DNA of 64,000 nt, from the NCBI GenBank assembly GCA_012934845.2, contig WNNJ02002365.1, positions 1 through 64,000 on the forward strand. The letters run 5' to 3'. The stretch comes from Pomphorhynchus laevis (Eukaryota; Acanthocephala; Palaeacanthocephala; Echinorhynchida; Pomphorhynchidae). Position numbers and translations under genes: made by a program. Of this stretch, positions 22,111 to 33,500 are shown piece after piece. How positions within the stretch are numbered: the first letter of the stretch is position 1; each line of letters opens with the position of its first letter. The notes below the pieces were generated by a model. The model saw only the letters and a program-made list of their open reading frames with translations, was not told the origin of the DNA and did not search any database.

Positions 22111-22378
22111 ATCAAATCAAAATCAGCTAATAATAATTTGATTTCTTCCCGCACACAAGTGTGGTCATCTCCATGTTGTCCGAAGGATGACGAATATTTC
22201 GATCGATTATTATTTGAATCGTCTATTATGTTGATAATCATCAGCTTCAACAGGAGACAGATCCCGCGGATTGATAAAAGAACAAAGGAAATATATTATC
22301 TTATTCTTACGTTGCACATCGATTGTAAATTTCGATTTGGTTTGTTAATCAAATCGAAATCAGCTAACAATTTGATTT
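22111..22378 (-). pseudogene. C1QBP: C1QBP gene fragment between direct repeats
   Basis: Bases 22147-22340 are a same-strand copy of 31748-31945 in the intact C1QBP gene, roughly nine bases in ten the same by eye. Minus-strand translation reads FTIDVQRKNKI, then FLCSFINPRDLSPVEADD, then loses frame through a 2-bp deletion and meets a stop. The piece is flanked by near-identical direct repeats at 22111-22144 and 22348-22378 (ATCAAATC-AAATCAGCTAA-TTTGATTT), which the intact gene lacks. It has no promoter or start and is not expected to encode protein. Confidence 0.88.
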
Positions 22379-22919
22379 AGGCGTTAGAGAGCTGTGTTTG
22401 AGTTCAGAAAATATTAAAAGCTAAGATTTATTAGCATTCTTTAATAAAGATTGATGAAATTATAACTGTTTAACAACAATATCAAAATAATGATATATTC
22501 ACTCATAAGAAACAATAACCAAACGTTATTATATTCCAAAAATATACATCAGCATCCTAAATTGTAAATCAGAATTTAAGCCTATTTAATCATTACGACT
22601 TAATTATTAAATGAAAAGAATGAATTAGAAAATATTTTAATCTACAAACCTTTTTGTATGTTTTGGTGCACGTATTAAATTTTGCTTTGTTATTTTTAAA
22701 AATGTACGATTAGAGTAATATAATCGTTGAAAAGTGAAAAGACTACGTTGTCGTGGAGATAGTTTTTATCATATTTTCATGACAAAAAATAACTTAATTA
22801 GAAAACGAAAAGGCCTGACAAACACGTGAGCAACAACAGTTTTACCTGACATTTAGTAAAAAAACGACATACTAGAGTAAGTTTACAAAATAATAGTTTT
22901 ACCTGACAACAGGTGAATG

Positions 22920-23560
22920 CATGACTTTGTAGAAGAGGCGGAGAGATCATCGATAAGATTATCAGGAGAATGAGAGAAGGATAATATCATCAAAATATTG
23001 CATGATGCAGAAGCTATGATCACATGTAATGCTGGATAGATCGTAAATGACAAGAGAGAACATAATTGGTCGGATCACAGATCCTTGAGGAACATTACAG
23101 GAATGAGGAGAATAGGGGAGAGAAAGACGCATTAGAATAGACACAGGAAAATCGTTCAGAGAACTAAGAGGAGAACCAGGATATAGTAGCAAACGAATAT
23201 CCATAGTTGTGGTCAAAGCGATGAATGAGGACGGAATGGTCAGCAATGTCAAGCGCAGAAATGTCAAAGGAAATTACGGTAATACATAGTTTCTTATCAC
23301 GAGAAAGAAGTAAGTCACAGAAAACTTCGTTGCAAGTCGACAACTCAGTAGAATGGTGAGATCGGAAAGAAGATTGAAAAGGAGGATATAGTTTGGACGA
23401 AGAGAAATATATGTTAACCTTGTTCAACACAATACATTCAAGAAGTTTAGAGACAGTTAGAAGGTTAAAGATATGGTGAAATGAGTAAGGCATCAAGGGA
23501 TCAAGTGAAGGCTTCTTGAATAGTGGTCACACTATGGCGGATTTCCAAATAGGAGGAAAT
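22920..23560 (-). mobile_element. LINE RT fragment, diverged family
   Basis: Minus-strand frames (23496-23164, 23267-22962) carry LECIVLNKVN, FQSSFRSHHSTEL, SFDIS, NVPQGSVIRPIMFS and a degenerate active site QYFDD. The order is that of the RT of an L2/CR1-type LINE, related to but distinct from LINE-A and LINE-B. It ends near 23560 where LINE-A sequence begins. Confidence 0.7.
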
Positions 23561-23569
23561 CATCCAGTC

Positions 23570-24960
23570 ATCAAGTCTTGAGAAAATGAGAGAAGATATG
23601 AGAGTCATACAAGAAGGGAAATTGATAAATCTGGAAATTGGCGTGGGGTTGAGGATAATCAATGTAGATGAGTTTACTTTATCTTAAACGAAAGGTTTAA
23701 GTGAAAGTCAGTTGTCGAAATGGAAGCCTAGAAAAACGAGATTATCAACGATAGGAAGAATTGCAGAAGTTAATAATACGGAGGGAGGTTCTAAGCCGAG
23801 GCGTCTAGGAAGGATCCACATTATTTTGGATTTATTAGGATTAAGAGAAAGACGAAGGGAAGAAAGAAGATTAAAAATTGAGGCAAGACAGTTGGAAGCA
23901 GAAATACTAAGATCATGAATACGATAAGCAGGTGCATGATCATGAGCATAAATGAGACTGTCATCATGATATTGAAAAACATGGAAGTTAAATGTTTAAG
24001 AAATAGAAGACAAGTCATTGAGAAGAAGAGAGAAAAGCAAATGGCCTAATACGAATCCTTGTAGGTTACCCGAACGAGATGGAAGAAGGACGGGAAAAGA
24101 AGAATTAGAACAGACACGAAATGTACGGTTTAATAGATATGAAGAAAACCATGATACAGTGAGTATAGAGAAGTCATAATCATGACGAAGACGATGGAGA
24201 AGAATCGAGTGATTGACGATGTCAAAGGCAGATGATAGATCAAGAGAAACTATTACACTACATATTTTTTGATCGCGGAGATAAGTAAGTCGTTATAAAC
24301 TTTAAAACATGAAATTTCAGTAGAGTGATTAGAGCGAAAAGTAGTATGGAAGGGAGGAAATAAGTTGGAGGAAAATAGATATGCATTAACTTGCTTGAGA
24401 ACAAAACGCTCAAGGAGTTTAGAGAGAGTTAAGAAAAGTGATATAGGACGGTACGAAGATGGTAGTGAAGGGTCGAGAGATTGCATTTTGAGGAGAGGGC
24501 GAATAGTGTCGCAATTCCAGTAGGAAGGAAATGTGAGGCTGCGGATAGACAAATTGAACAACGTGGTTAGGAAAAGTGAGATATATGAGTAGATATTTTT
24601 AAGTAAGTGAGTGGGAATTGGGTCAGAAGGAGAGGTTTTATTAGGTAATGACAGAAGAACCGAAGAAACTTCGTCAGACGAAACGGGAAGGTAGAATAGT
24701 TTTGGAAGGGAAGTATTTAAAGAGAAGAGAGGATACAAGGGGCATTTGGTAAAAGGGAAAGGAATGGAATGAAGAGGTACTCAGAGAAGTTGACGAGGAG
24801 AAGAAAGTGATCTCCATCGAATTTTAGGTAGGAGTCGGACGACAAGAAAATTTCCATCAATTTGTTTGATTGTTAGGGAAGATTCATCGTTACGTTCACG
24901 AGTAAGTTTTTCATCTTGAGAAGATATGAGGTTAGAATGTCAGATGTGGAGCGATCAGGA
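23570..24960 (-). mobile_element. LINE-A fragment, ORF2 RT region
   Basis: Minus-strand sequence matches LINE-A from the segment before the RT (24738-24253: SSDEVSSVLLSLPNKTSPSDPIPTHLL split over one frame) through the region around 23700-23900 that corresponds to NPDKSKIMW. Several stops and frame changes are present. The 3' end is missing and the boundary with the preceding LINE piece is abrupt. Confidence 0.75.
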
Positions 24961-25059
24961 AAAATTCTATAGTTAGAGGTAGAATATAATAGTATAAAAG
25001 ATAAATACTATACAATTGGTGCTAATGTTTTGATCCTACTATAAGTTCTACGGATTTGG

Positions 25060-25560
25060 ACATATCAATTGAAAGAAAACATGTCATAATAATAACAAAA
25101 AGTCTCTAAGATCGCGATGATGCTGCATCCTATAAAAGAGTCTAAGAGATTGCCCGCTAGTATCACCAATATTTTCAACGCTTTTCTACGGGCACATATA
25201 TAATACTGTTCACCCACACGATTTGCATGTTCATTATGAGAGTTACATACTCTAGAAAAATCAACTATAAACTTCTAAATTGTGCTTTGGAATCGGAAGA
25301 TATATGTACTAATAATCTTTAAACACCTGATTTGGCCTTGGTTGAGACGATTTTACGACTTCGAAAAGCGCAGCGAACATTTGGCTACTTATATACTTTA
25401 CAACCTAAATCCTTTAACAAATTATCAAAAAACTACGGTCTTTCAAGACGAGTCACTCTTATTAGACTGAGTTTTCGAATATTATGCAATAAACTACCCG
25501 TCGAGCTTAAAAACGACTCTCGTGGAAATAATATTGTACCTTGGATTGACGTATTTTAAT
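25060..25560 (+). mobile_element. LINE C-terminal fragment, other family
   Basis: The frame 25332-25559 reads ALVETILRLRKAQRTFGYLY and then NYGLSRRVTLIRLSFRIL, the pattern found after the RT in CR1/Rex-type LINEs (VQRR-F/L-R-L-G-L-RR-D). Nothing upstream in the window belongs to the same copy with confidence. Confidence 0.45.
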
Positions 25561-25639
25561 TTGAATAAGTCAAAATGATCACAAGTGAATAAGCAAAACG
25601 GCATTTGGTTATCGCCATGGGACTTAGTAACTTAGTGAC

Positions 25640-26470
25640 TTATTTACTTAGTGACTTCGATTCTTTTCCATCGCCTTCGTTATGATTATGGCTTCTCTTT
25701 ACACACTGTAGTTTGGTTTTCTTCATATCTATCTAATCGTACTTTTCGCGTCCATTCTAACTCTTCTCTCTTCCATCCTTCGTCCATCCCGTCTGATGTT
25801 CCACAAAGCTCCGTATTAGGCCCTATGATTTTCTCTCATCTTATCGGTGATTTGTCTTCGATTTCTCATACATTTAACTTCCATGTTATGCAATATGCTG
25901 ATGACATTCTCATCTATGCTCATGCACCTGTTTATCGTATTCATGATCATAATTTTTCTGCTTCCGACTGTCTTGGCTCAATTTCCAATCATCTTTCTTC
26001 TCTTAGCCTTTCTCTGAATCCTGATAAATCCAAAATTATGTGGATCCTACCTCGACGCCTTGGCTTCGAACCTAGCTTCATATAATTGAATTCTACAATT
26101 CTTCTTATCGTTGATAATCTCGTTTTCCTAGGCTTCCATTTCGACAACCGACTTTCATTTAAACCTTTCGTTAGAGATAAAGTACGTTCATCTACCTTGA
26201 TTCTTCGCAATCTCCGTCAAGTTCGTAGATTGATCGATTTTCTTTCTGGTTTGACTCTCGTATATTCTCTCCTTTTTTCAAGATTTGATTACTGTCTTAG
26301 TCTATTTTCCAACTCACCTAAATGCAATGTTCTTCCACTACAACGCATTGTAAACGCAGCCGTCCGAATTCTCCCGCGAATTGCGTGATTCTCCTGCCAA
26401 TTACGTGCCAACTGCACGTAATTCATGCAGTTGGCACGAATTTGCCACTTTAAATAAATTATTATTGTTG
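25640..26470 (+). mobile_element. LINE-A fragment with RT core and 3' end
   Basis: A 5'-truncated LINE-A copy. The frame 25651-26085 carries RLRYDYGF, YLSNRTFRV, SDVPQSSVLGPMIF and MQYADDILIYAHAP, followed by 26086-26388. After an internal loss it reaches a 3' end with GAATTTGCCACTTTAAATAAATTATTATTG. The terminal stem here is a perfect 12-bp hairpin, GTGCCAACTGCA/TGCAGTTGGCAC (about 26407-26439), much longer than in sister copies. Confidence 0.82.
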
Positions 26471-26479
26471 TTGCTAGTA

Positions 26480-29400
26480 ATAATTTTTGTATTAGAATAG
26501 AATATAATAGAATTTATTTAGAGTGGTCTTTGTGGTAAATAGAATCAGTTACAGGTCCACTATAAAAATCAAAGACAAGTTTACGTCCGATGAATGTTTG
26601 ATCTTGTATGTAGAGTTATTAAATTGATTGCGGCTGAAAGTGTTATTTTAGTTCGTTTGCAAGAAGTATGGCGATCAGGGAAGTTTTGAAGTGTTTAAGC
26701 GACGTCAATGATTTTGTGTTACGAGGAAGTTTTTTCCAAAGGCGTGGTGCAGCGATGGTGAACGCACGATATCCGTGATTACCGTTGTGACGATGGACGA
26801 AAGGCGAGTAGGAGTGATGACTTCTTAGGGAGAGACCAGTCGTCATATAGGATGCGCTATCAGGAAGATATAGATAAGGAGGGTTGTGCCGGAATTTGAT
26901 TTACCATGCAAGTGTGAGAATTTGAGAGGTTATGCGGCTCGGAATGTCGAGCCAGTTAAGGATGCGGAGAGTGTTGGAGATGTGGTCGTACTTGCAAAGG
27001 CGGAAGATGACTCTAGCAGCCGTGTGCAGAATACTTTGTAAATAGTGAAATTGATATGCTGGACAGTTTACGAGAAGACCTAAGCAATATTATAGACGAG
27101 GCATGAAAAAATTGGAGATTAAAATAGCTGTCGATTTCACGTCGAGGTTCCTACGGACACTTCGGATGTCACGGAGGATGAGGGAGCATGAATTGATCTT
27201 GCTACGAATGAAAGGCAGAAACGAGAGATTATTGTCAAAAGGGACACCGAGGATTGTCATGATAGTCACTTCTGGTAGACGGAAATTGTGTATGCATACT
27301 GGAAAATCGAGGGTGTAAGAGTGGCGCGGTGTTATCCACATCATGTTAGATTTCTCGTTGTTTAAAAACATACGGATTGAACAAAGATATGCGTGAATAG
27401 CAGAGAGGCAAGACGATGCATCGGAAGCGAGGTTGGATGCAGATGTGTCTGCATGATGCATCGATTACTATATCGTCAGCGTACTGAATAACTTCAAAGC
27501 CGAAAGGGACCACGATGGAAGATAAATCACCGAGAATAAGGGTGAAAAGAAGCAGCCTTTGAACGTATCCTTGTGGTACATCGCAGCTGAGAGGAACCGG
27601 TGCGGAAGAGTTGGAGACTACGTGATAAGAGCGATTTGAGAGGTTGGATTTGAACCAAGAAATGACATGAGACGAGAAGCAGTAACGTTGTCTGAGACAT
27701 AAGAGAATTATAGTGTGATCAACTACATCGAAGGCGGAAGATAAATCAAGTGAAATTACAAGGCTTACTAGATGTTTGTCAAGAGCAAGAAGTAGATCAT
27801 TGGAGAGTTTTGCACATGCAGTCATAGTAGAATGTTGTGATCGATATGAAGATTGAAAAGGTGGAAACATAGAATTTGATGATATGTAGTTGCTTATCTG
27901 TCTGAGGATGAGACGCTCGAAAAGTTTTGAGATGGTCGGAAGGTTTGATATTGGTCTATTGAAGGAGGCGGAACTGGGATCAAGATGATGCTTCTTTAAT
28001 AATGGGCAAACTATGGCATGCTTGAACGACGAAGGGTAGTGTGATAAATGGATAGACATGTTGAAGACGCTTGTGAGATAAGGGCTGATGGTGTCACTTA
28101 GTAACTTTAGAATGTATGTTGGAACATGATCGAGAGGAGAGGTTGAATTGGGTAATCGTGCTAGGGCATCAGATACGCTTTCGATAGATAAAAGTGAAAA
28201 GTGAAACAGTTCAGTATGATGTGGAACTAGGTAGGAGAAACTAGAAAATAATAGTACGTGGATTGAGGTCAAAGTTCGAGCTATTTTGCGTTGCAAATGA
28301 GATGCGAATTCGTTGGAAGAGATATATATATAGACGTGACGGATTTGTTTCTACCCAAAAGGTTATTAAAGGATTTCCACGCGTGTTGATGGTTGTCACG
28401 CAAAGATATTTCGCTTTGCCAGTATGATGAGCATTTTGAGTCCAGAAGATGTCGGTATTTGCGTCGAAATTTGAGGTATTCTGAGTAAGATGAGTTTAAT
28501 AGCTCGGTGATATTACGACGACGGAATCTTGAGTGCATTCGGTGAAGGTGTCGTAAGGAGCGCTTTGCTCTTCGGCAATCGCTATCGAACCAGGGCGCGC
28601 CTGACTGGTGGCGAGGCGTGCATTGTTTGAGTGGCAAAATCATATCGAGTATGCCAATAAGTTCAGTGATGTACATGTTGGTTAAGTCGTCAAGTGAAGT
28701 GTTAGTAAAGGCGGCAAAAATTAGGAGTGGGGATAAGAGAAGGTTTATACGCAAGTTATTTAGATCAAGTTGTTTCCATGGACGATATATATGGGGATGA
28801 GTAGGGTGTGGAGGATCATTGGTTTCAATGTTAATGGTGAGAAGGTAATAGTCAGATAGGCTCACATGTTTCACATAAACAGTGCTGCAAGTAGACGATG
28901 ATCGAACAAAGATGCAATAGATGGTGCCACCTTGGATATGAGTGGATTCGGTTGGGATATATCTGAAGCCAAAGTCTGATAATGTCTTGAGTAGGTGTGA
29001 CGAGTGAGCGCATGATGGTCTGTCAAGTCGAATGTTGAGGTCACCAAGAATAATGACGGGAGATGATGTAATGCTTAGGTTAGAGAGCATATCAACGAGT
29101 TCGTCAAAGAATGAACGACATGGCGCAGATGAGCCTGGTCGATAGATAAGGGCGAAACAAATTCGTCTACTGAAGTGTATAGCGTTAAAGCACATCAGCT
29201 CGAATGACGTAGGGGCAACTGGAAAGTTTAGAACATGTAACGATATAGCGGGCAAAGGAAAGGAAAGTAGACCACCATGGTTGATGCTTCCTGGATCACT
29301 ATGTCAAGCACGTTCAGCAACGTTTAGGTTAAGGGATACGAGTCTTCGAATGGATATGTCGTTTGTGTAATGCCAAGATTCGGTTAGGCAGAGAAGTGAA

Positions 29401-29880
29401 AGTGAGTTATTTTGGAAGACTTCGAGTGCAAGGTCAAGTTTGTGAAGTAAGGAACGAATGTTGATGATACCAATGTTAAGTGAGTATTTAGAAGGAGAAT
29501 TTAGGGAGGATGATTTGGAGTTAAATGGCGCGAAACAACCCAAGGAAGAGGATGAAGAATCAGACAATTTTCGCCTCGTTGTTGTTTGCGATTTATCACG
29601 ATGTCATATGGAGGGTGGTGATATATTTGGTTGAATTTCGGCAGAGATTAAATGATTTTTTTGCAAACGAATAACTTGGTTATTGCGAATTATAAATTTA
29701 TGCGAAGGATCTGCCAAGTTTTTTTCGTGCAATTGTTTCCTGAGTAATTTTAGTGCTTCCACCCAGGTGGTGAGAGATCCGGGCTTACATAAACGTTGTG
29801 AAATCGAGTCGATTCTCTCAGTTTGTAGGAATTGTTCAGAATTGATGTGGTGGTTGCTTCATCAGATGTAACAAGTATCC
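26480..29880 (-). mobile_element. LINE-B, nearly full ORF2
   Basis: A second LINE family read from 29880 to 26480. It starts with the end of ORF1 (around 29870-29590), then a complete ORF2, then a 3' end with GACCACTCTAAATAAATTC and TATTC-like repeats. It meets the 3' end of a plus-strand LINE-A fragment tail to tail. The ORF2 protein is clearly related to LINE-A but too diverged for the same family. About four frame breaks are present, so it is inactive. Confidence 0.82.
26643..29567 (-). pseudogene. LINE-B ORF2 (endonuclease-reverse transcriptase)
   Basis: Minus-strand pieces in order: 29567-29304 (IGIINIRSLLHKLD, LTESWH), 29255-28281 (ALIYRPGSSAP, ILGDLNIRLDRP, VSLSDYYLL), 28296-27346 (FERLILRQI, PFQSSYRSQHST, SLDLSSAFDVVDH, CDVPQGYVQRLLLF, IQYADDIVIDA), 27461-27090 and 26846-26643 (APRLWKKLPRN, the usual LINE C-terminal block). 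The endonuclease motif GDLN in place of GDFN and SDYY in place of SDHF are substitutions at normally conserved places. The frames shift between pieces, with stops at 29304, 28281, 27346 and 27090. Confidence 0.8.
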
Positions 29881-30815
29881 ACGTAATGGCAATAAATCAA
29901 ATTGCCATTACAAAATATTGTCGAATAATATATAATATAACATAATATTGTCAATAATAAAATATATAATAATATATAATAATATAATATTGGAAATAAT
30001 CTTTTGTTTAAATTTATTTGTTTTTAATAATAATATATTTACATAATCATTCCATAAAAATAAGCTAAAGTAATATTTCGATTGAATGTCATCAATTGCA
30101 CTTGTTGAAGCCATAATGTTACACATTTGTTAAAGACACATATATTGTCAAATAATTTTTTAGGTCTTTATTAAAAGTGTACATTTTAAAGTTAGGTTCG
30201 CTCAAAAAAGATCGTTAAAAGAATAATAATAGAGTATCCACAAAAATGAAAGTTGCATTTAAGCAATTATGGATCGAGTAAATCTAGGTTGCCGAGGACA
30301 AGCGGATTCCGATCCCGATCACCTAATTGAAAAAAGATTGCTTTAAACATGCCGCTTTAAAAACAAGTATGTCTGCATACACGTATGGGCATTATGCGTT
30401 TTATTGCGGACGATTGGCGTGGTAGTGATATCGCACTTTTCCCTTCCCACCTAACGGTTAAAAAACCAATGGCACAATGTTGCTGTGTTCGAATAGCTAT
30501 ATTAGCTCTCCATACTTTACTATTTCGCGGGATTCGTTATACTCGAAGGCAGAGTTGGGGAGTCACTCTGCTTTGACAATTGATAAGTTAGTAAAAATAA
30601 CGATTGGGACAATAACAATTGAGATAATTGTTATTAAAATAACAATTAAGACTTTACTCGCAAATTGAGTGAAATAAAACTAATTCATTTAAAATCGTTT
30701 TTTAATGTTGCAAGAAAAGGGGCATCTCGAGCGAGGTGCATGGAGCCAAATGACGATGTTCTGACAATCTCCAATATAATATTTTTTCATTAAAACATCA
30801 ATGTGATTTTTATTA
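29881..30815. other. AT-rich stretch without recognised gene
   Basis: Starts with an AATATTATATAATA-type simple sequence (about 29925-30000). A 10-bp hairpin AATAACAATT/AATTGTTATT lies near 30614-30638. Several open frames overlap here but none resembles a family. Confidence 0.4.
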
Positions 30816-30819
30816 ATCA

Positions 30820-30910
30820 TAGATGTAAAGAATTATTGGAGCTGGATCAACATAAAGGAGGGAAATTTTATTTGATATTTCGCTAACTTTTATTAGCATC
30901 TTCAGAAAAT
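30820..30910 (-). repeat. PLE-like end with hammerhead-like motif (single arm)
   Basis: On the minus strand: CTGAAGA (30905-30899), one spacer base, GCTAAT-AAAA-GTTAGC as stem II, then GAAA (30881-30878), followed by ATATCAAATAAAATTTCC and CAATAATTC. The same order occurs in both arms of the palindrome at 35318-35690. The one-base spacer before stem II deviates from the strict hammerhead consensus. Confidence 0.55.
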
Positions 30911-31039
30911 TACAATTCAGAAAGCTCTGCCATTGTTTTCTGAAGATTACAAACTCTGCAATTCAGAGTTAACCTTCGAATGATTTAAATGTAAACCGGA
31001 TGGCTTATAGATAGATATTTATTTATAGCTGTAAATGGG

Positions 31040-31260
31040 TCATTATGCGCGTTTCAAGACAACATAAAGAATGGAATATGGCAATATATCGGACATTAAA
31101 CAATTTGAGGCAGAGGTAGCGAGATCGTGTATACAGAGGTCATGCGCGTAAGAGTAGAGAAGGATATCATCAGTATACTGTATCAGATGAACGTTATGGT
31201 CACGAGTTATAACATACAAGTCATTGATAAGAATAGGGAAAATGAGAGAGAACTATAGGA
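31040..31260 (-). mobile_element. LINE RT fragment around the active site
   Basis: One minus-strand frame reads ILINDLYVITRD, HLIQYTDDILLYSYAHD and LCIHDLATSASNCL, the region around the YxDD active site of a LINE-A/B relative. Only about 220 bp remain. Confidence 0.6.
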
Positions 31261-31471
31261 TCTTCACAGAATCATCCAATAACTAGATAAGTTGCTAAAA
31301 AATAATTAAGAGTTATAAATGATGTGTATACATAAAAAAGAATAACAAAAGAAAATTTTTGTTGCTTTCTGTATTTTTTATATGTTACACCGTGATCAAC
31401 ACAACCGATACCTGGTCATCGACAAGTACAAACAACAAAAATTAAAGCACATCTTCATTCTGATCGCAACT

Positions 31472-32446
31472 TTAATGATTAGTATCGCCACCTTTGATAA
31501 ATTCTTTAACGTTTCTTAGTAATTTTACGTAACAATCGTGTTCATGAAGAGTGGATAATCGCACAACCTGTGCAGCAAACTTGTCGTCAATGCCACGTTT
31601 TTCAAGGAATTCTAACAGATAATCGTATAGCTCACCATCAATAACCGAACATTCAGCAGAGTACACTTTAGAGTGTTGTTCACTGGACATATCACTTTCG
31701 TAAATTGCGAACTCGTTAATTTGGAAGTCTTCACTCTGGGAATCGGCCGCTTCGTCTTCTCGCACAAACGTGTGGTCATCTCCATGTTGTCCAGAGGATG
31801 ACGAATATTTCGATTGATGGTTATTTGAATCATCTATTACGTCGACACTGTCATCAGCTTCAACAGGAGACAGATCCCGCGGATTGATAAAAGAACAAAG
31901 GAACGATAGTATCTTATTCTTACGTTGCACATCGATTGTAAATTCAGGACGAGAGTATAAATTGTTACTGGTAGCATTGGTTGCTTCATCATTACTGGAA
32001 TCGTGTCTCATTAGATCCTCACCGGAATCGTCCTCGTCCATATTGGAATTAACGGAACCGCTGACATTGAATTTTACTGTAACTGTCTCGGGTACCGGAT
32101 TATCGTATTGCCTTTTTAAAATTATCATTGCTCCATCGAAGGAAATATCAAAACCGGCAACAAACGGTTCACCCTTGCCAGCTTCTCGCTGACGCCATGC
32201 AGCATTCTCCATTTCAATTTCTTCTGTTAGAAATGAATTAAAACTTGGACGTCGTAACTGTTCAGAACATAGACTACGGCGACCTTCTAGCATAAACCAA
32301 GAAGGCCTGCTACGACAACAAACGATATGCCGCTCTCCACTGATCATATGCAGCCTCCTACATATCGAAGAAGAAACGAAACGTCGGCAATTACCAACAC
32401 CGATCGACTTTAAACTATACAATACCGGTCGACTAATAAACGACAT
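31472..32446 (-). CDS. C1QBP: Mitochondrial p32 / C1QBP family protein
   Basis: A 324-residue member of the MAM33/p32 family, a homotrimeric acidic protein of the mitochondrial matrix linked to mitoribosome function and oxidative phosphorylation. The first ~60 residues are rich in Arg and Ser and poor in acids, fitting a mitochondrial presequence. FVAGFDISFDGAMIILKRQ and VTVKFNVSGSVN give the first strands. FTIDVQRKNKILSFLCSF matches the central strand. FQINEFAIYESD and then YDYLLEFLEKRGIDDKFAAQ with LSTLHEHDCYVKLLRNVKEF match the C-terminal helices of human C1QBP. The acidic loop is Ser/Asp-rich and longer than usual. The ORF has no intron and starts at the ATG before MSFISRPVLYS. A fragment of this gene lies at 22147-22340. 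Confidence 0.93.
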   Translation of the reverse strand: MSFISRPVLYSLKSIGVGNCRRFVSSSICRRLHMISGERHIVCCRSRPSWFMLEGRRSLCSEQLRRPSFNSFLTEEIEMENAAWRQREAGKGEPFVAGFDISFDGAMIILKRQYDNPVPETVTVKFNVSGSVNSNMDEDDSGEDLMRHDSSNDEATNATSNNLYSRPEFTIDVQRKNKILSFLCSFINPRDLSPVEADDSVDVIDDSNNHQSKYSSSSGQHGDDHTFVREDEAADSQSEDFQINEFAIYESDMSSEQHSKVYSAECSVIDGELYDYLLEFLEKRGIDDKFAAQVVRLSTLHEHDCYVKLLRNVKEFIKGGDTNH

Positions 32447-33110
32447 TGTTATCTAAATTAGCGCAAATCAACAGTTGAATAGTAAAATTTGGGAAAATTA
32501 AAAATAAAGTTAATTTTTGAATAAAGCAATAAAGTCCTTAACTTAGATGTGATAATTGAGTCGTAGGCAATCATAATACTTTAGTTGCAAATTTCAAAAA
32601 TTAATCAAACATATATAGTGTTTCAGAATATTCATGTTAGCATGCACTAAAAGTGTTGCGTCGTGGTGCAGGGACAGATCACTGACAACACAGGCAGTTG
32701 CCCATATAAACATCTCTTTTTATTCAGTTCAATGATGCTATATATTTAATATGCCGTAGATTATAATTACGTGTACAATCGAGATGTTTTATGACAATTT
32801 GAGAATTCAAGAAACATGCATATTAATTGTTTTAAGTTGTAGTGTAGAAGTTAGTACGAAATTATTAAATAGTAGGACTGAGGTAATTCTAAAAAACTGG
32901 TGTAGATTAAACCTAATATACTGATGAAATAATACAATACGGATTCAAACATTGTGTTAATTCATGCTTTCATTTATTAATATTTTAATTAATTCGAGAT
33001 AAATACCAAAGTAATAACAAGGATGTATTTATGATTAAAACATACGAAACTTATATTTAGATTCGAAAATTCTTTACTAGATCGCTATAATAAATACTAA
33101 ACCCATAATC
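32447..33110. other. Upstream region of C1QBP, no gene seen
   Basis: AT-rich DNA upstream of the C1QBP start. No clear TATA or CpG feature can be assigned. The sequence ATAAATACTAAACCCATAATC near 33090 continues into the R3 palindrome and also occurs in reverse complement near 41385-41410. Confidence 0.4.
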
Positions 33111-33119
33111 TTCTTCCAT

Positions 33120-33285
33120 TTCGATTATATAGTTTTATTGGAACAAAGAACTATTTTGATAACTCCTGCTATCATCATCAGGATTACAATTAAATGATTT
33201 TATTGTAATCCTGATGATGATAGCAGGAATTATCGAAATATAGAATTTTTATCAAATAAAAGAAAATTATTTTTTCTTCTTGGTT
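33120..33285. repeat. R3 inverted dimer with hammerhead-like motifs
   Basis: Two arms of about 80 bp in reverse complement meet around 33197-33207. The right arm reads GTAATCCTGATGATGATAGC, then AGGAATTATCGAAATATAG, which is CTGATGA, one spacer base, a stem GATA/TATC and GAAA, the shape of the small hammerheads reported from PLEs. It ends with CTTGGTTCCAATAATAAT, the same kind of terminus as R5. A single arm of this family occurs at 41285. Confidence 0.7.
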
Positions 33286-33286
33286 C

Positions 33287-33500
33287 CAATAATAATGATA
33301 CAAATTTATTTAACGTGGCAAATGCGTACAACAAGCTGCACGCTTACAAGTCCACTATCAAAAAATGAAAAAGTCAAGCAGATAAATTTTTTTAATGGGA
33401 TCGGATTTGGCGTTTGGAGCACGGCAGGGAAGTTGATTGGCGTATATGAATGGGCAGATGATTCCACGAGAGAGGAGCAGCCACCAGGAAGGAGCAGAGT
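33287..33500 (-). mobile_element. LINE-A 3'-end fragment, 5' truncated
   Basis: Reads on the minus strand from the C-terminal block of ORF2 (the RSFLVAAPLSWNHLPIH region) through the 3' hairpin GCGTGCA/TGTACGC to GCATTTGCCACGTTAAATAAATTTG. About 210 bp. It sits directly against the R3 palindrome, so one probably inserted at the other's edge. Confidence 0.85.

Noticed and set aside
22105-22380. 91-residue plus ORF
   Set aside because: It is the antisense reading of the C1QBP fragment and its flanking repeats.
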